Assembly (NCBI RefSeq): GCF_020497125.1
Contig: NC_059073.1
Coordinates: 21,783,225 to 21,847,224 of the forward strand
Source: Mauremys mutica
Lineage: Eukaryota; Chordata; Testudines; Geoemydidae
Direction of reading: 5' to 3'
Length of the DNA: 64,000 bases
In this document: positions 45,562-56,900 of the stretch, piece by piece
Position numbering within the stretch: the first letter of the stretch is position 1
Layout: every line of letters starts with the position of its first letter
The notes under the pieces: model-generated
Seen by the model: the letters and a program-made list of their open reading frames with translations, nothing else
Databases searched by the model: none
What the model was told of the DNA's origin: nothing
Program-made: the position numbers and the translations under genes

Positions 45562-46889
45562 CTCGTAGATAAAAGGCCATATCCAGAGACAATGCAAATG
45601 GTGGTGTACGTTACATGTTGTTAAACTGGGGTGAGTAAGTGTGAATGTACCTTAAAGACTGAAAGGGGCAGAAGGGTTGGGGGTTAGGAGTTATACTAGG
45701 CAAAGCTACTAACCAGAGCGGGTAAGATAAAGCAGGAGACCAATAGAGTTTGGGAGTTGGGGGATGTTTCTCTTACAGTTGTTTACACCTTCTTTTGCTC
45801 TCCTAGTAACATTTATTGCTAAATCTCCACTGCCCTTTCTTTTCCTGGTCCCCATTAAAATAAATGATTAAACTCTCATTGACTTCAGCGGCAATAGGAG
45901 ATGACCCATTCTCCCTGAGTGCAGCCCATTTGACTGCCTAAGCATTGACATTCCATCCAGCATCATGATTTACAGCATAATTAGTCCGCTCCTGAACTTC
46001 GTCCAATACTAAGTGAAAGTCAAATGGTTCAGACATTTGGTTTGAGAAAAGCTACAAAATTTTGGATATATATTCAGAGTTTCAGAATGGAATAAATCTC
46101 CAGAAGCCATTAGATGAATCTAGAGTCTTATCACCTTTAGGAAACAGGACAAGCCTTTCTATTGGATCAAGCTTTTCCACCATAAACAAACAACATTCTG
46201 AATATTATTCTTTTTACTCACTCGCTCCCACAAAAAAAGACACCAAATCACATTTCTTACCCCCCAGTAGGGGAGAAAGACCAGGAACTAAAAGAAATCC
46301 AGTGGCCAATCTATTTCATGTAGAAGGTTGTCAGATGCGACAGTGATGGCCAGCAATGCAAAACCACTACAGAGGTAGATACCAGTGGTCTGTATTTCAG
46401 CTGCTGGCCTAGATCTGAAAGACTCCATATATCAAACTGCCAATCCCTTGAGTCATCCTTTGACATATTAAACTGTCATTTTGAAAATTAATTCATTTTT
46501 CATCTTATCTTTTTTAACACAGCTGAAGTGATGTTGCAATTCTGGAATCTTCAGTCTGCTTTGCAGTCACAACTAAGATATGCTGGAGACAATAACTCAT
46601 TAAGCATCTCCTATAAAAATTCAGTTCTGGAGAAGATATGGGAGATATTCTCTCTAGAAGATGGTAGACTAACACAATACTGTCTTAGCACAGTACAGAG
46701 AAAGACATATGCACCAGCACAACGGCTACAGCCCTCATTTTTAGTCATCCCAGGACAGTGATGGGCACTTCCGTAAACAAATAGATTAGGTAGATAATCT
46801 GGCAAAGGAACAAAACAGAGGCTCTACAGATTTTAGTCCCAAATGCACCAATATTCAGTGAAAGTATTTCCAGTTGAAAACGGTATGCC
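45562..46889. other. Unassigned sequence
   Basis: The plus frames at 46062-46346 and 46528-46761 and the minus frame at 46611-46805 match no domain I recognise. Confidence 0.4.
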
Positions 46890-47005
46890 TGACGCGGAGC
46901 AAGGATGGTTTTGCAACTGAAGTGCTGGCCTGGACACCTGAGATCAGTTCAGACTCAGTCACAGGCTGCCTTTATAGCAAATCACGTAATCCCTCCGTGC
47001 CTCAG
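46890..47005 (+). repeat. MIR-like SINE, degraded
   Basis: ACTGAAGTGCTGGCCTGGAC, CAGTCACAGGCTGCC and CAAATCACGTAATCCCTCCG, then TGCCTCAG, preserve the MIR order. Confidence 0.45.
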
Positions 47006-47638
47006 ATCATCATCATCTCCTTTTTCCAATAGCATAATTGTGTAGGGTCAAGGATATGAGCAGATTCCAGCCATGTCTGCTTTGAGCCACCATTTGAGCC
47101 TGTTAGGGGTTGTGTGGATGGTTTTATATACTGTATTACACCACTGTCTCTTTGCTGTCCACAGCCTCTCTCCCCATGCACTCTTGCATAGAGAACAATT
47201 GTTCGCAGTCAATATGGGGCCATTCTAGTGACATTGTCAAATATTGTAGTTTATGCCTTTTATCCTTCATATTGGACCCCCAAAATCACCCAACTATTTC
47301 CATATTGCATTTTTGGAGACCCCTAGTAAGACAAAATTGGGGGGGGGGGGGAAACATGGGATGCACTTAAAAAACTATGAACATGTTAAAACTTTTCTAC
47401 ACTCAGAAGCACTCTACACAGTACTTGTGTTGGGGGTCTGACTGTGACAGTGGCAGACCAGGTGCCAGCTCATGCCAAGGTCCCCATGACTCAGTTGAAT
47501 ACTGACAATACATAGCTGGAATCAGTCTGGCTCACCCATGTTTTAATACTATTTAAATGGGTAGATAGAATTATAAGAATGTGTTTAGACTTTATGGAAT
47601 GCTTGTAACTTATAACATTTGTATCCCATATTATAATA
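47006..47638. other. Unassigned, with a poly-G run
   Basis: A run of 13 G lies at 47339-47351. Nothing else. Confidence 0.5.
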
Positions 47639-47975
47639 CAGGGATTGGCAACCTTTGGCCCGTGGCCTGCCAGGGTAAGCACCCTGGCGGGCTGGGCCGG
47701 TTTGTTTACCTGCTCCGTCTGAAGGTTCGGCCGATTGCGGCTCCCATTGGCCACGGTTCGCCAAGCCAGGCCAACTGGCTGCGGGAAGTGCCGCGGGCCG
47801 AGGGATGTGCTGGCCACTGCTTCCCGCCTCCCCCATTGGCCTGAAGTGGTGAACCGCAGCCAGTGGGAGCCACGATTGGCCGAACTTTTGGACGCAGCAG
47901 GTAAACAAACCGGCCCAGCCCGCCCCAGGGTGTGCTTACTCTGGTGGGCCGCAGGCCAAAGGTTGCTGTTCCCTG
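47639..47975. mobile_element. Palindromic hAT MITE, copy 2
   Basis: The inverted ends CAGGGATTGGCAACCTTTGG and CCAAAGGTTGCTGTTCCCTG are flanked by TTATAATA and TAATAATA (8 bp, one mismatch). It is the same family as 23170-23503, with the same TTTGTTTACCTGC/GCAGGTAAACAAA arms. Confidence 0.85.
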
Positions 47976-48298
47976 TAATAATATTTGGGTGTTTGTATTG
48001 TAAGCTTCTGTAACTGTGTAGGTCACCAGACAGGAGAGAGACATTAACTAATGTGAAATGCTGGTCTCCAAAAGAAGGTAGTACATCCTACCCAACAGGG
48101 AAGACCCATCAGCACCAGATGAACTATCGTGGAATGTTAGAGGACAAAATACTTTGTTGATTACTCTCCCCCTCCATGAAGACGAGTCATGCAAATGAAG
48201 TCCTCCCATCAGCTGAGTTTGCAGCTCAGAGTGCAAGTGAGGAAGGGAATAAAAGACCCCTAACAAGAAGGAACTGTATCTCTGTGATGCTTGTACTC
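47976..48298. other. Unassigned sequence
   Basis: Nothing recognised. Confidence 0.4.
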
Positions 48299-48301
48299 TG
48301 A

Positions 48302-50424
48302 AGCCTGGTCTACACTACGTGTTTAAACCGGTTTAAGGAGCGTAAAACCGATTTAACGCCACACCCGTCCACACTAAGAGGCCCTTTATATCGATATAAA
48401 GGGCTCTTTAAACCAGTTTCTGTACTCCTCCCTAACGAGAGGAGTAGCGCTAGTATCGGTATTACCATATCGGATTAGGGTTAGTGTGGCCACAGATCGA
48501 CGGTATTGGCCTCCGGGTGGTATCCCACAGTGCACCACTGACCGCTCTGGACAGCAATCTGAACTCGGATGCAGTGGCCAGGTAGACAGGAAAAGCCCCG
48601 CGAACTTTTGAATATTTCCTGTTTGCCCAGCGTGGAGCTCCGATCAGCACGTGTGGCGATGCAGTTAAAAATCAAAATAAAGAAAGAGCTCCAGCATAGA
48701 CCATGCGGATGTGATTGCTGTAAGGGCAGGCAAATCTGTTCTATCAGCGCTCCGTTACAGAAGACGAAATTCAAAATCATTTTTAAAAAATCTCCAGACA
48801 GACGCCATAGCAGGGACTCAGCGCACTGCTGCGTGACAAGCGTAACGGAAAGCCAAAGAATCAAATGGACGCTCATGGACTGGAGGACTCAAGCTATCCC
48901 ACAGTTCCTGCAGTCTCCGAAAAGCATTTGCATTCTTGGCTGAGCTCCAAATGCTTCTAGGGTCAAACACATTGTCCGCGGTGGGTCAGGGCATAGCTCG
49001 GCAATTTACGCACCCCCCCCACCGACCCCCAGAAGTGAAAGGGAAAACAATCCTGTCTTGACTCTTTTACATGTCACCCTATCTTTACTGAATGCTGCAG
49101 ATAGACACGATGCTGCAGCACTCAACTCCCACATCCTTGCTCCCCCCCCCCCTGCCATGGGTGGCTGATGGTGCAGTAAGACTGACATCCACTGTCATCA
49201 TCAGCCTATTGGCACATGGGGCAGTGCAAAAGGACTGGTAACCATGCCGACTAGCATCCATGAGGTCAATCAAGGGCGCCTGGCCCTAATTTTTCCTGGT
49301 AGATGGTGCAGTATGGCTGGTAACCGTCTTCATCATAGCAACAGGGGGCTGAGCTCCATCAGCCCCCACCCTTCATGTGTAAAGAAAAGATTCAATTGCC
49401 CCTGGACTAGCAGGGGGATGCTGGGCTCCTCTCCTCCACACTGCTTAATGTCCTGTCTGGACTATCATAGCAGCTGGAGGCTGCCTTCCACTCATTTCTC
49501 ACTAACAAGTCACTGTGTCTTATTCCTGCATTCTTTATTACTTCATCACACAAGTGGGGGGACAATGCTACGGTAGCCCAGGAAGACTGGGGGAAGAACG
49601 GAATCAACAGGTGGGGTTGTTGCAGGAGCACCCCCTGTGAATAGCATACAGCTCATAATTTCTGCGGAATCTGACACAGAGCAGCTGTGCTCTCTGGTTC
49701 TCTAGTACACTTGCCCATATTCTAGGCAGGACTGATTCTATTTTTAGATACCAAAAAGGAGGGATTGACTCAGGGAGTCATTCCCAATTTTGGCTTTTGC
49801 GCCCCTGGCTAAGAGCAGCCAGGGGCACTTATGACAGCAGCAAATGGTGCAGTGCAAAAGGACTGGTAACCATGCCCATCTTATTACCAATTTATGGTAT
49901 GGTAGATGGTACAGTATGGCTGGTAACCATCTCTGCTGTCATGCAAAAGCAAAAGCATGCTGCTGTGTAGCGCTGCTGAATCGCCTCTGTGAGCGGCATC
50001 TAGTACACATACGGTGACAGTCACAAAAGGCAAAACAGGCTCCATGATTGCCATACTATGGCATCTGCCAGGGCAATCCAGGGAAAAAAGGCACGAAATG
50101 CTTGTCTGCCGTTGCTTTCCCAGAGGAAGGAGTGACTGACGACATTTACCCAGAACCACCCGCGACAATGATTTTTGCCCCATCAGGCACTGGGATCTCA
50201 ACCCGGAAATTCCAAGGGGCGGGGGAGGCTGCGGGAACTATGGGATAGCTATGGAATAGCTACCCACAGTGCAACGCTCCAGAAATCGACGCTAGCCTCG
50301 GACCGTGGACGCACACCACCGATTTAATGTGTTTAGTGTGGCCACGCGCACTCGATTTTATACAATCTGTTTTGCTAAACCGGTTTATGTAAATTCGGAA
50401 TAATCCCGTAGTGTAGACGTACCC
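48302..50424. mobile_element. Large foldback Harbinger-like element, copy 2 (2.1 kb)
   Basis: The ends AGCCTGGTCTACACTACG and CGTAGTGTAGACGTACCC are flanked by TGA on both sides (48299-48301 and 50425-50427). It shares blocks with copy 1: CCTTTATATCGATATAAAGG at the left, GGTAGACAGGAAAAGCCCCG, and CTACCCACAGTGCAACGCTC at the right. GTGACTGACGACATTTACCC at the right mirrors the left arm near 48970-49010. The open frames inside (48481-48943, 49244-49576, 49884-50201) have no transposase motifs. Confidence 0.8.
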
Positions 50425-50427
50425 TGA

Positions 50428-51030
50428 GGGGCAAGGTTTCTAGGCATAAGCATGGGATCCTCAGTGGCTTAGCCTGGATATAGAGCTTGCTTATTGTAGA
50501 AACTTCTATTAACCTTTGACGCTTAAGATTGTAACTCATTTGTGTGCATGTTTACCTACTTCAACCTTGTAAATAACTGTCTGGTTTCCTTTTACAATTA
50601 ACAAATCTGTACATAGTTTATTATAGGATTGGCTAGAATTGTCTTTGGTGAGAGATCTAAGGTGCAATTGACTTGGGGTAAGTAACTGGTTCTTTAGCAC
50701 TAGGAATAACCTAAATATTGCTGTGATTCATGGTGGAAGGGGGGACCCTCTACCACAAAGGGATGCTCATCTGGGTGGCAAAGCAGATCGGAATACCCCA
50801 GGGAACTGCCTATGACTCCATGTTAAGGCTGTTATAGAGCCTGAGGAGTTTACACTTGACAATTGGCTGGTGAAATCCAAGTATAGAACTCACAACCAAT
50901 TTGGGGTTTGCGTCCTGGTTCATAATAGTCTGCCCTGAAGTTGGTACTCACACTCGTGGACCATTGCAGGGCAGCTTGATGCTGACCCCATGATCAAACA
51001 CATTTTTTAAAAGCTACACATTATACAAGT
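50428..51030. other. Unassigned sequence
   Basis: Nothing recognised. Confidence 0.4.
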
Positions 51031-51120
51031 GTTGAGGTCTAAGTGACCCCATGTTTAGACAATGAAAATAGATAGCAACAGCAAAAGCACAAACACAACA
51101 AAGTGGCAGTAAATGACCCG

Positions 51121-51455
51121 CTACTTTGAACAAATGCCACAAGCAGGTGACATATGTTGTGAACATACAAAGGTTTTACATGTCACACATTTGTATGTGT
51201 ATTTCTGTCTCATTCTCTGGAACAGTTTCGTAGGCTCTGGATCAGTATCCAGCACACTAGATGCTGCTTCCCGAGAAGCTTGAGGCAAGGTTGCAATGAT
51301 CCTTTCTTGCACCAGTGGTTTCACCATTTCTATATCCAGGTCCATGAGAAATATCCATCTCTTACTTACTGATTTATTATGCCATGTGCGATTCAACAAA
51401 ATCCAAACAATATATGCATTCAGACCTGCAATGGGCACATGCAATGCAACAGTGA
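51121..51455 (-). pseudogene. piggyBac-like transposase C-terminus (remnant)
   Basis: The minus-strand frame reads ALHVPIAGLNAYIVWILLN, then RWIFLMDLDIEMVKPLVQER, which matches my memory of the end of the piggyBac DDE domain in vertebrate PGBD-type proteins. After about 40 residues comes a cysteine-rich tail with spacing C-x2-C-x5-C-x2-H-x5-C-x2-C (YKCVTCKTFVCSQHM...CGICSK), the domain that binds transposon ends in the family. The frame ends with a stop at 51121. Upstream the coding part is cut by a MITE at 51456, and I cannot find the catalytic domain beyond it. About 110 residues survive of roughly 550-600, so it is not functional. Confidence 0.75.
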
Positions 51456-51703
51456 GGCCAGGTCTACACTGTAAAATCACACTGGTATAACTCCATCACT
51501 GAGGGGTGTGAAAAATCCACTCCTCTGAGAGACACAGTTATACCGACCTAACGCCCAATGTAGACAGCACTATGTCAACAGCAGGGCTTCTCCTGCCGAC
51601 ATAGCTACTGCCTCTTCAGAGGTGGATTAACTATGCCTATGGGGAAACTCTCCCATCTGCGTAGTAACAGCTTCACTGCAGCATTTTAAGTGTAGACCTA
51701 CCC
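51456..51703 (+). mobile_element. Harbinger-like MITE (248 bp) inserted in the piggyBac relic
   Basis: The ends GGCCAGGTCTACACTGTAAA and TTTAAGTGTAGACCTACCC are flanked by an exact TGA (51453-51455 and 51704-51706). The interior GAGGGGTGTGAAAAATCCAC and CTCTTCAGAGGTGGATTAAC are inverted partners. Confidence 0.85.
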
Positions 51704-51928
51704 TGAGTCTTTGCCCCAGCAATTCTTTGCCTCAGCAACAGAGTCTTTGCCCCCGCAACAGAATCTGTCAAGTGTGGGCTTGCCAGAAAATGTATCTGAC
51801 AATTCTGGCTTCCCCAGAAACCCTTGCTATCAAGTGTAAGCTTCCCAGAAGATCAGTTTGACAGTGTTATCTTCAAATAAATTCAATTTGTTGGACAATT
51901 GTGATGATACACGTGGTAAATGTTATCT

Positions 51929-52474
51929 GGGGTCTTACAGACCCCCAAGAGCCTTTTGGTGCATTTTCTGAAAAACAAAAACCACTGAAACTATGATGAT
52001 AAAAACAATGTGGAAAGAGTCATATTATCATAACTGTTGCATCAAAATAAAGACAACCGGATGCTGAAATACCTGCATAATTATTTGGGAGTCTAACTGA
52101 CCCCAATACCTTTTTGAGTGTCTTTTTCTCCACATTAAATCCACAAGTCTGCAGACTAAAGCAATGATAACAGGCTGTCCTCATCATGGGTTGAGAATAC
52201 TTAAAGAAAGAAGAGGTAGCGGTTTGCCTATCGTGTTTGGTGTCCAAGAGACCCCAAAGACTTTGGCAGCGTAGTACTTTCTTTTTCCCCATTGACTAAC
52301 ATTGAGGGGGTCTAATTGACTCCGTTACCTTTTCAGTGACTTTTTTTTTTCATACCCAAAAAGCTCAACAGGTAGAATGATAAAACCGATGTGGAAAGAT
52401 TGACCTCATCCTAGTCTGAGACTATTTATGTACGAAGAGGCACGGAAATTTGTATTTACATTGTTGTGCGCTTA
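51929..52474. repeat. Degenerate tandem array with GGGTC-N-GACCC palindromes
   Basis: Units begin with GGGGTCTTACAGACCCC (51929), GGGAGTCTAACTGACCCC (52087), GGTGTCCAAGAGACCCC (52239) and GGGGGTCTAATTGACTCC (52306). Each is followed by ACCTTTT/GCCTTTT-like text, and two later carry AATGATAAAA...GATGTGGAAAG. Spacing is about 155 bp with one short unit. Related motifs lie at 51035 (AGGTCTAAGTGACCCC) and 52775 (GAGTCAGATAGACCCC). This may be part of the piggyBac relic. Confidence 0.6.
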
Positions 52475-52771
52475 GGGTACGTCCATACTACCCGCCCGGG
52501 TCAGCGGGTAGCGATCGACAACTCGGTGTTCGATATATCGCGTCTCATCTAGACGCGATATATCGAACTCCGAACGCGCTCCCGTTGACTCCGGAACTCC
52601 ACCACCGCGAACGGCGGTGGCGGAGTCGACGGGGGAGCCGCGGACTTCGATCCTGCGCCGTCGGGACGGGTAAGTAGTTCGAACTAAGGTAGTTCGAGTT
52701 CAGCTACACTATTCGCGTAGCTGAACTTGCGTACCTTAGTTCGAAACCCCCCCCGCAGTGTAGACCAGGCC
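52475..52771 (-). mobile_element. Harbinger-like MITE, GC-rich subfamily, copy 2
   Basis: The ends GGGTACGTCCATACTA and GTGTAGACCAGGCC are flanked by TTA on both sides (52472-52474 and 52772-52774). Interior CGATATATCGCGTC and GACGCGATATATCG are inverted; CACCACCGCGAACGGCGGTG is palindromic. Same family as 7959-8194. Confidence 0.85.
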
Positions 52772-52790
52772 TTAGAGTCAGATAGACCCC

Positions 52791-53964
52791 AAAACGACTA
52801 TTAACAACTGCAGTCACGCACTGCGCTTTCAGCCTTCTATGGATGTTCTCATTTCTTAGGCTGTCTAGTTTTGTCACGCCGGGGACACAGTGCAGGCGTC
52901 TCGTTTCAAACATTTACAGCTTTTGCTTTAGACGCTTTGTCAGTACCCATATTTTGCAAAATATGAGCACAATGAGCGGCTTTGTGCTTCAGACCCCCTT
53001 CTCTAAAATGGGGGTAACCAAATTTCCTTTGTCTTCCTTGATTCCTAGAGCCCAAACTCTCTGGGGAAAGGACTACAGCACTATGCATAGGTTCTAGCAC
53101 GGTGATAATAATCTGTGAGAATATGTGATTTAACTTCTCAGCACACAGAAAGAGGAAGATGACCTCCGTTCACAGACTTTCATCTTTGTTTCATCAGTCG
53201 AACAGGAAAACTAGGCTAATTTGTAGGGAAAAAAAGAGAAGTTACTATTAATACTTAGATATACCATACTTTAGAACAAAATTAAACAAAAGCCACAGTT
53301 GACAAGAGAAGTATTGTCTATATTAATCCACGCCCTTGTGATCTACATATGTTTTAAAAATCTACAAACTCAGAGATGCATTTCTTAAAAGCTTGCAGGG
53401 TTTCCAATAGATGGCTTTTTATTTATGGATTACTGTAGGCCAGATTTTCTAAAACGATCCTCCATTTCTCTGCCCCAAAATTGCTAGTGTTAAAATACTA
53501 CTGTCATTGTATGCTTAAGGGCCAGATTCTCTGGTTTGGCTGAGCTGCTCTCATCACACGAACAGGCAAAATTGCCTTAAACCACTTTTATCTCCTCCTT
53601 GATCCTGGAGCCAGCCAGATACCAGTCCGGTTTCTTGCATAAATTAGATCAACCTCAGGGATTCTCTAACTTCTGCCTGACTGCCCACAGCCACAAAGGG
53701 CCATTCTGGCACCTGCATATTGCTGAAGCATCAGGATAACCTCCAGCCATGACAGTTAGAACTTTCCCCCTACACCTCGGGCTGAAAACAGGGTGGTGTA
53801 GGTGCTGAGATACTGGCCCTGTGCCACCCAGGGATTTCATTTATAAAAGGAGAATCCTTACAGGGCTGGATCTACCAGATTTATGTCCCCTTTGCATTGG
53901 ATGCCTGGGGCAGAGGGGCTGAAGCATGACTGAGGATCTATCTCCTTGGTGCCTAAAAATATAG
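52791..53964. other. Unassigned sequence
   Basis: No gene. The frames at 52843-53100 match nothing known. 53518-53540 (GGGCCAGATTCTCTGG) is a short dispersed motif. Confidence 0.4.
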
Positions 53965-54036
53965 GATGAAATCCTGGCCCAATCGAAGCGAATGAGAATT
54001 TTTGCCATTGACTTCAATGGGGCCAGGATTTCACCC
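53965..54036. repeat. Short palindromic dispersed repeat (variant)
   Basis: GAAATCCTGGCCCAATCGAA pairs with TTCAATGGGGCCAGGATTTC, giving a hairpin of about 70 bp. Confidence 0.65.
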
Positions 54037-54680
54037 AGAGTATGTTACAATCAAGTAGCTGATTTGTGGTACAATCTACTGCTTACATGTCCAAGGGACC
54101 TGAATGTTGCTAACACTGCCGCTGTAAAATTGCACCCATAATTCTGCAGGTTTAAAAATTAGCATTTGGGTTAAAGCCAGGCTAAAAATGTAGCCTGTTA
54201 TCTGTATAACATGTGTGTACAGATAGGAGATATAAATTCTGACTGGTTTGCAGAGCAGCAGCAGTAAAATATTGCCAGAGGAATAGAGCGAAGCTACTAA
54301 GCCAGTGATATAATCAGTTTCAGACATTATTTCATGACCAAGGTAACTTTTCTGTCCCTCTGGCAATATTTTACACAAATATTGCTAAAGAAAACTGTCC
54401 CTGTTTGTTTCATTGCATTTCTCTATTTTGGTATAAATCTTCATTGGAGAGCCTTATGAAAGGGAATGTCAGGTTTCTATCGGGCATTTTGTTTTATGGT
54501 GCACCTCGGCATGTGCTCTGATCTATCACCTGAATTTCTATGCAAAGGCAATTATACCTAGTCATGTGAGGATCTTCCAACCAAAGAAAATCAAGAAGAG
54601 TAGGAAGTTATTGCATGTTTGCCAATGCACATGCTCACAGAGTACAGCTGAATTACCTTGTGCTTCCCCATTTGTATCAA
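54037..54680. other. Unassigned sequence
   Basis: Nothing recognised. Confidence 0.4.
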
Positions 54681-54815
54681 CCTGTTGTCTTCTGTCTTAT
54701 ACTTGGATTGTAACCTCTTTGGGGGCTGGGACCATCTTTTTGTTCTGTGTTTCCACAGCATCTAGCACTGGTCCATGACTGGGATTCCTCTGTGCTACCA
54801 CAAAACAATAAATAC
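54681..54815 (+). repeat. L2-tailed SINE 3' part
   Basis: TTGGATTGTAACCTCTTTGG, GGGCTGGGACCATC, then CACAGCATCTAGCACTGG and a final CAAAACAATAAATAC. Confidence 0.6.
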
Positions 54816-54919
54816 ATATTACATATACAAAAACAACATTCAAACAACATTATTAAGGTTGCAAAGTCAAGCACTGAAACATTAAGAAATGCCAATATTA
54901 ATGTTGTCTTAATTCAGCC

Positions 54920-55236
54920 CGGGGCGGCTCCAGGCCCCAGCACGCCAAGCGCGTGCTTGGGGTGGCATGCCGCAGGGGGCGCTCTGACGGTCGCTGGGAG
55001 GGCGGCAGGCAGGCCGCCTTCGGCGGCATGCCTGCGGAGGGTCCGCTGGTCCCGCGGCTTCGGTGGACCTCCCGCAGGCGTGCCTGCGGAGGATCCACCG
55101 GAGCCGCGGGACCAGAGGACCCTTCGCAGGCACGCCTGCGGGAGGTCCACCGGAGCCGCGGGACCGGCAACCGGCAGAGCACCCCCTGCAGCATGACGCC
55201 GTGCTTGGGGCGGCGAAATGTCTAGAGCCGCCCCTG
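54920..55236. mobile_element. GC-rich hAT MITE, copy 2
   Basis: A perfect 8-bp duplication ATTCAGCC (54912-54919 and 55237-55244) bounds CGGGGCGGCTCCAGG and CTAGAGCCGCCCCTG. Internal GGTCCACCGGAGCCGCGGGA units repeat in both directions. All six overlapping alanine/arginine/proline-rich frames here are artefacts. Confidence 0.85.
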
Positions 55237-55244
55237 ATTCAGCC

Positions 55245-56199
55245 CCTTTGTGCATATGCTTTATAATGCAGTCTTTAATTACACTATATTATTTTTTCCA
55301 CAGGACTCCTGCCACTTGAGGTAATGGAGAAGCTGACAGCAGCAGTAGTAGGTAGTCATCCTCTATGTGGGCCAGCACTAGAGGGGAATGGGACACTTTG
55401 CCAGTTACATAATTGCTAACAACCGAGGAACAATGAGTGTGACAGGGCAATTTCCTGCAATATCCTTGAAGAACACTAGTGAATTAAGTTTAATTATCTT
55501 TGGACTCCATTGTATTAAATGCAAAAGTTAGGTATTATTGTGGGCCTGGATGATCAAAGGACTATATTGAACAACATGGGAGACAAAAACGGCCTTTTGG
55601 GGATAATATGTGCAAAGTGGATTTCCTGGGGAATCTCCAGCAGGTGGTAAATGCAAATTCTCCATCCCCTGCTTATGCAAAAACCCTGCCAGAGCTCCTG
55701 CTAGAGCTCAGGGAGGGGTGATCTATGGTAAGCTTATAAACTGCACATAGGTTCTTTTATTGTTTTTATGTTTTTCTCTGTAATGCTTTCACCTTAAAAA
55801 TAAATGTGCTTGCTTAGAAAGAGCTGTGTGGTAACTTATAACTGGGACAATGACACTGTTTATAGCTTCAGGGGGGAGGATTGGAGGGAGAGAGAGAGAG
55901 CGCAAAGCGCAGACGCAGGCCTATTTAGGCAGTCTGGCTTGCAGGGACTAACACAGTGTAAGGGAGGGAACTGTGCAGCCTGGAAGACCCCTGGTCACGA
56001 GGGGGAGAGATGCACACCTCTGTCCACGAAGGGTCACAGCTGGGAGCAAAAAGCCTAAGAATGGGTGCTCTTGCTGGACCATGAAGGAGGAATACGAGCA
56101 CAGTTGACCTGAACTGTGAGATTCAGAAATCTTGGGTTCCACTCCAGGCTCTGGAAGGGAGTGTCCACAGATTCATCTGCCTGTTCCCACATCCTAAGC
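55245..56199. other. Unassigned sequence
   Basis: A GA run lies at 55887-55900. The 84-codon frame at 55804 has no domain. Confidence 0.4.
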
Positions 56200-56900
56200 T
56201 AGACCCTTTCTGCCCTGTCCCCTCCAACATGTCCCTGTACTCTGTGTTCTCCTCTCTTGTCTCCTCACCTCAGTCCAGTCTCCACTCCTTGGGCTTCTCA
56301 TCCCAGTCTGTTTCCTTGCCCAGCGAGTCCTGGTCTCATCCCTCCAGACTCCCTGTCCCAGTCTCCTGCAACTAATAGTCTCAGTTTCCTTACCCAGCAA
56401 TGCCAAATTCTCCCCACTCCCCAGCTCTTTGTCCCTAGTCTCCTTGCCCAGCCAACCCCAAGTCCCTCAACCCCAGCTCCTCCTCTTATCTCTCTCCCCC
56501 ATCCTGGGTTTCAATCACCTCTCTCACGCCCTGACCATGTTCCCCATCCCCTTTGCTCCCAGTTCCAATCTTCCTTCCTGGGGCCCCTCCTCCAATCTCC
56601 GTGTATCTCACCAGCCTCCTTGTCCCAGTCTCCTTGCCCAGTCTCAGTTCCCCCTCCGCATCTCACCTCCATGGCAGAGCTAGATCCTCTCCCCATCAGT
56701 TTGTCCTCCCCACCTACTTATTCCAAGTCTCCTTGCCCAGTCAGTGGCAATGCCTGGTCCCAACTCCCTGGTCCCATCACCCCCATCCTCCTAGTCCCAA
56801 TCTACTACCACCCAAAGGTCCAGATTTTTACCACTCTGCATTTGAATCAGGCAGCTCCTCTTCCATTCTACCTTGGTCCAGCAGGGGTATGTGTTTTTGT
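56200..56900 (+). repeat. C-rich degenerate repeat (CAGTCTCCTTGCCCAG units)
   Basis: CAGTCTCCTTGCCCAG or close variants occur at 56304, 56382, 56436, 56626 and 56725. The region is strand-biased C/T-rich. It yields two overlapping long frames (56257-56955, 232 codons; 56553-57341, 262 codons) dominated by Pro, Ser and Leu. Neither has a domain and the frames coincide with the compositional bias, so I do not call genes. I recall similar text in other turtle sequence. Confidence 0.55.

Noticed and set aside
47339..47351. Poly-G run of 13 as a functional quadruplex
   Set aside because: A single homopolymer run; more likely simple-sequence slippage or assembly noise.
51929..52474. CRISPR-like array
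   Set aside because: Repeat units are long, degenerate and unevenly spaced, and the sequence is vertebrate.
54747..55266. Overlapping 149-, 113- and 98-codon frames rich in Ala, Arg, Pro
   Set aside because: Produced by the palindromic GC-rich hAT with exact 8-bp duplications.
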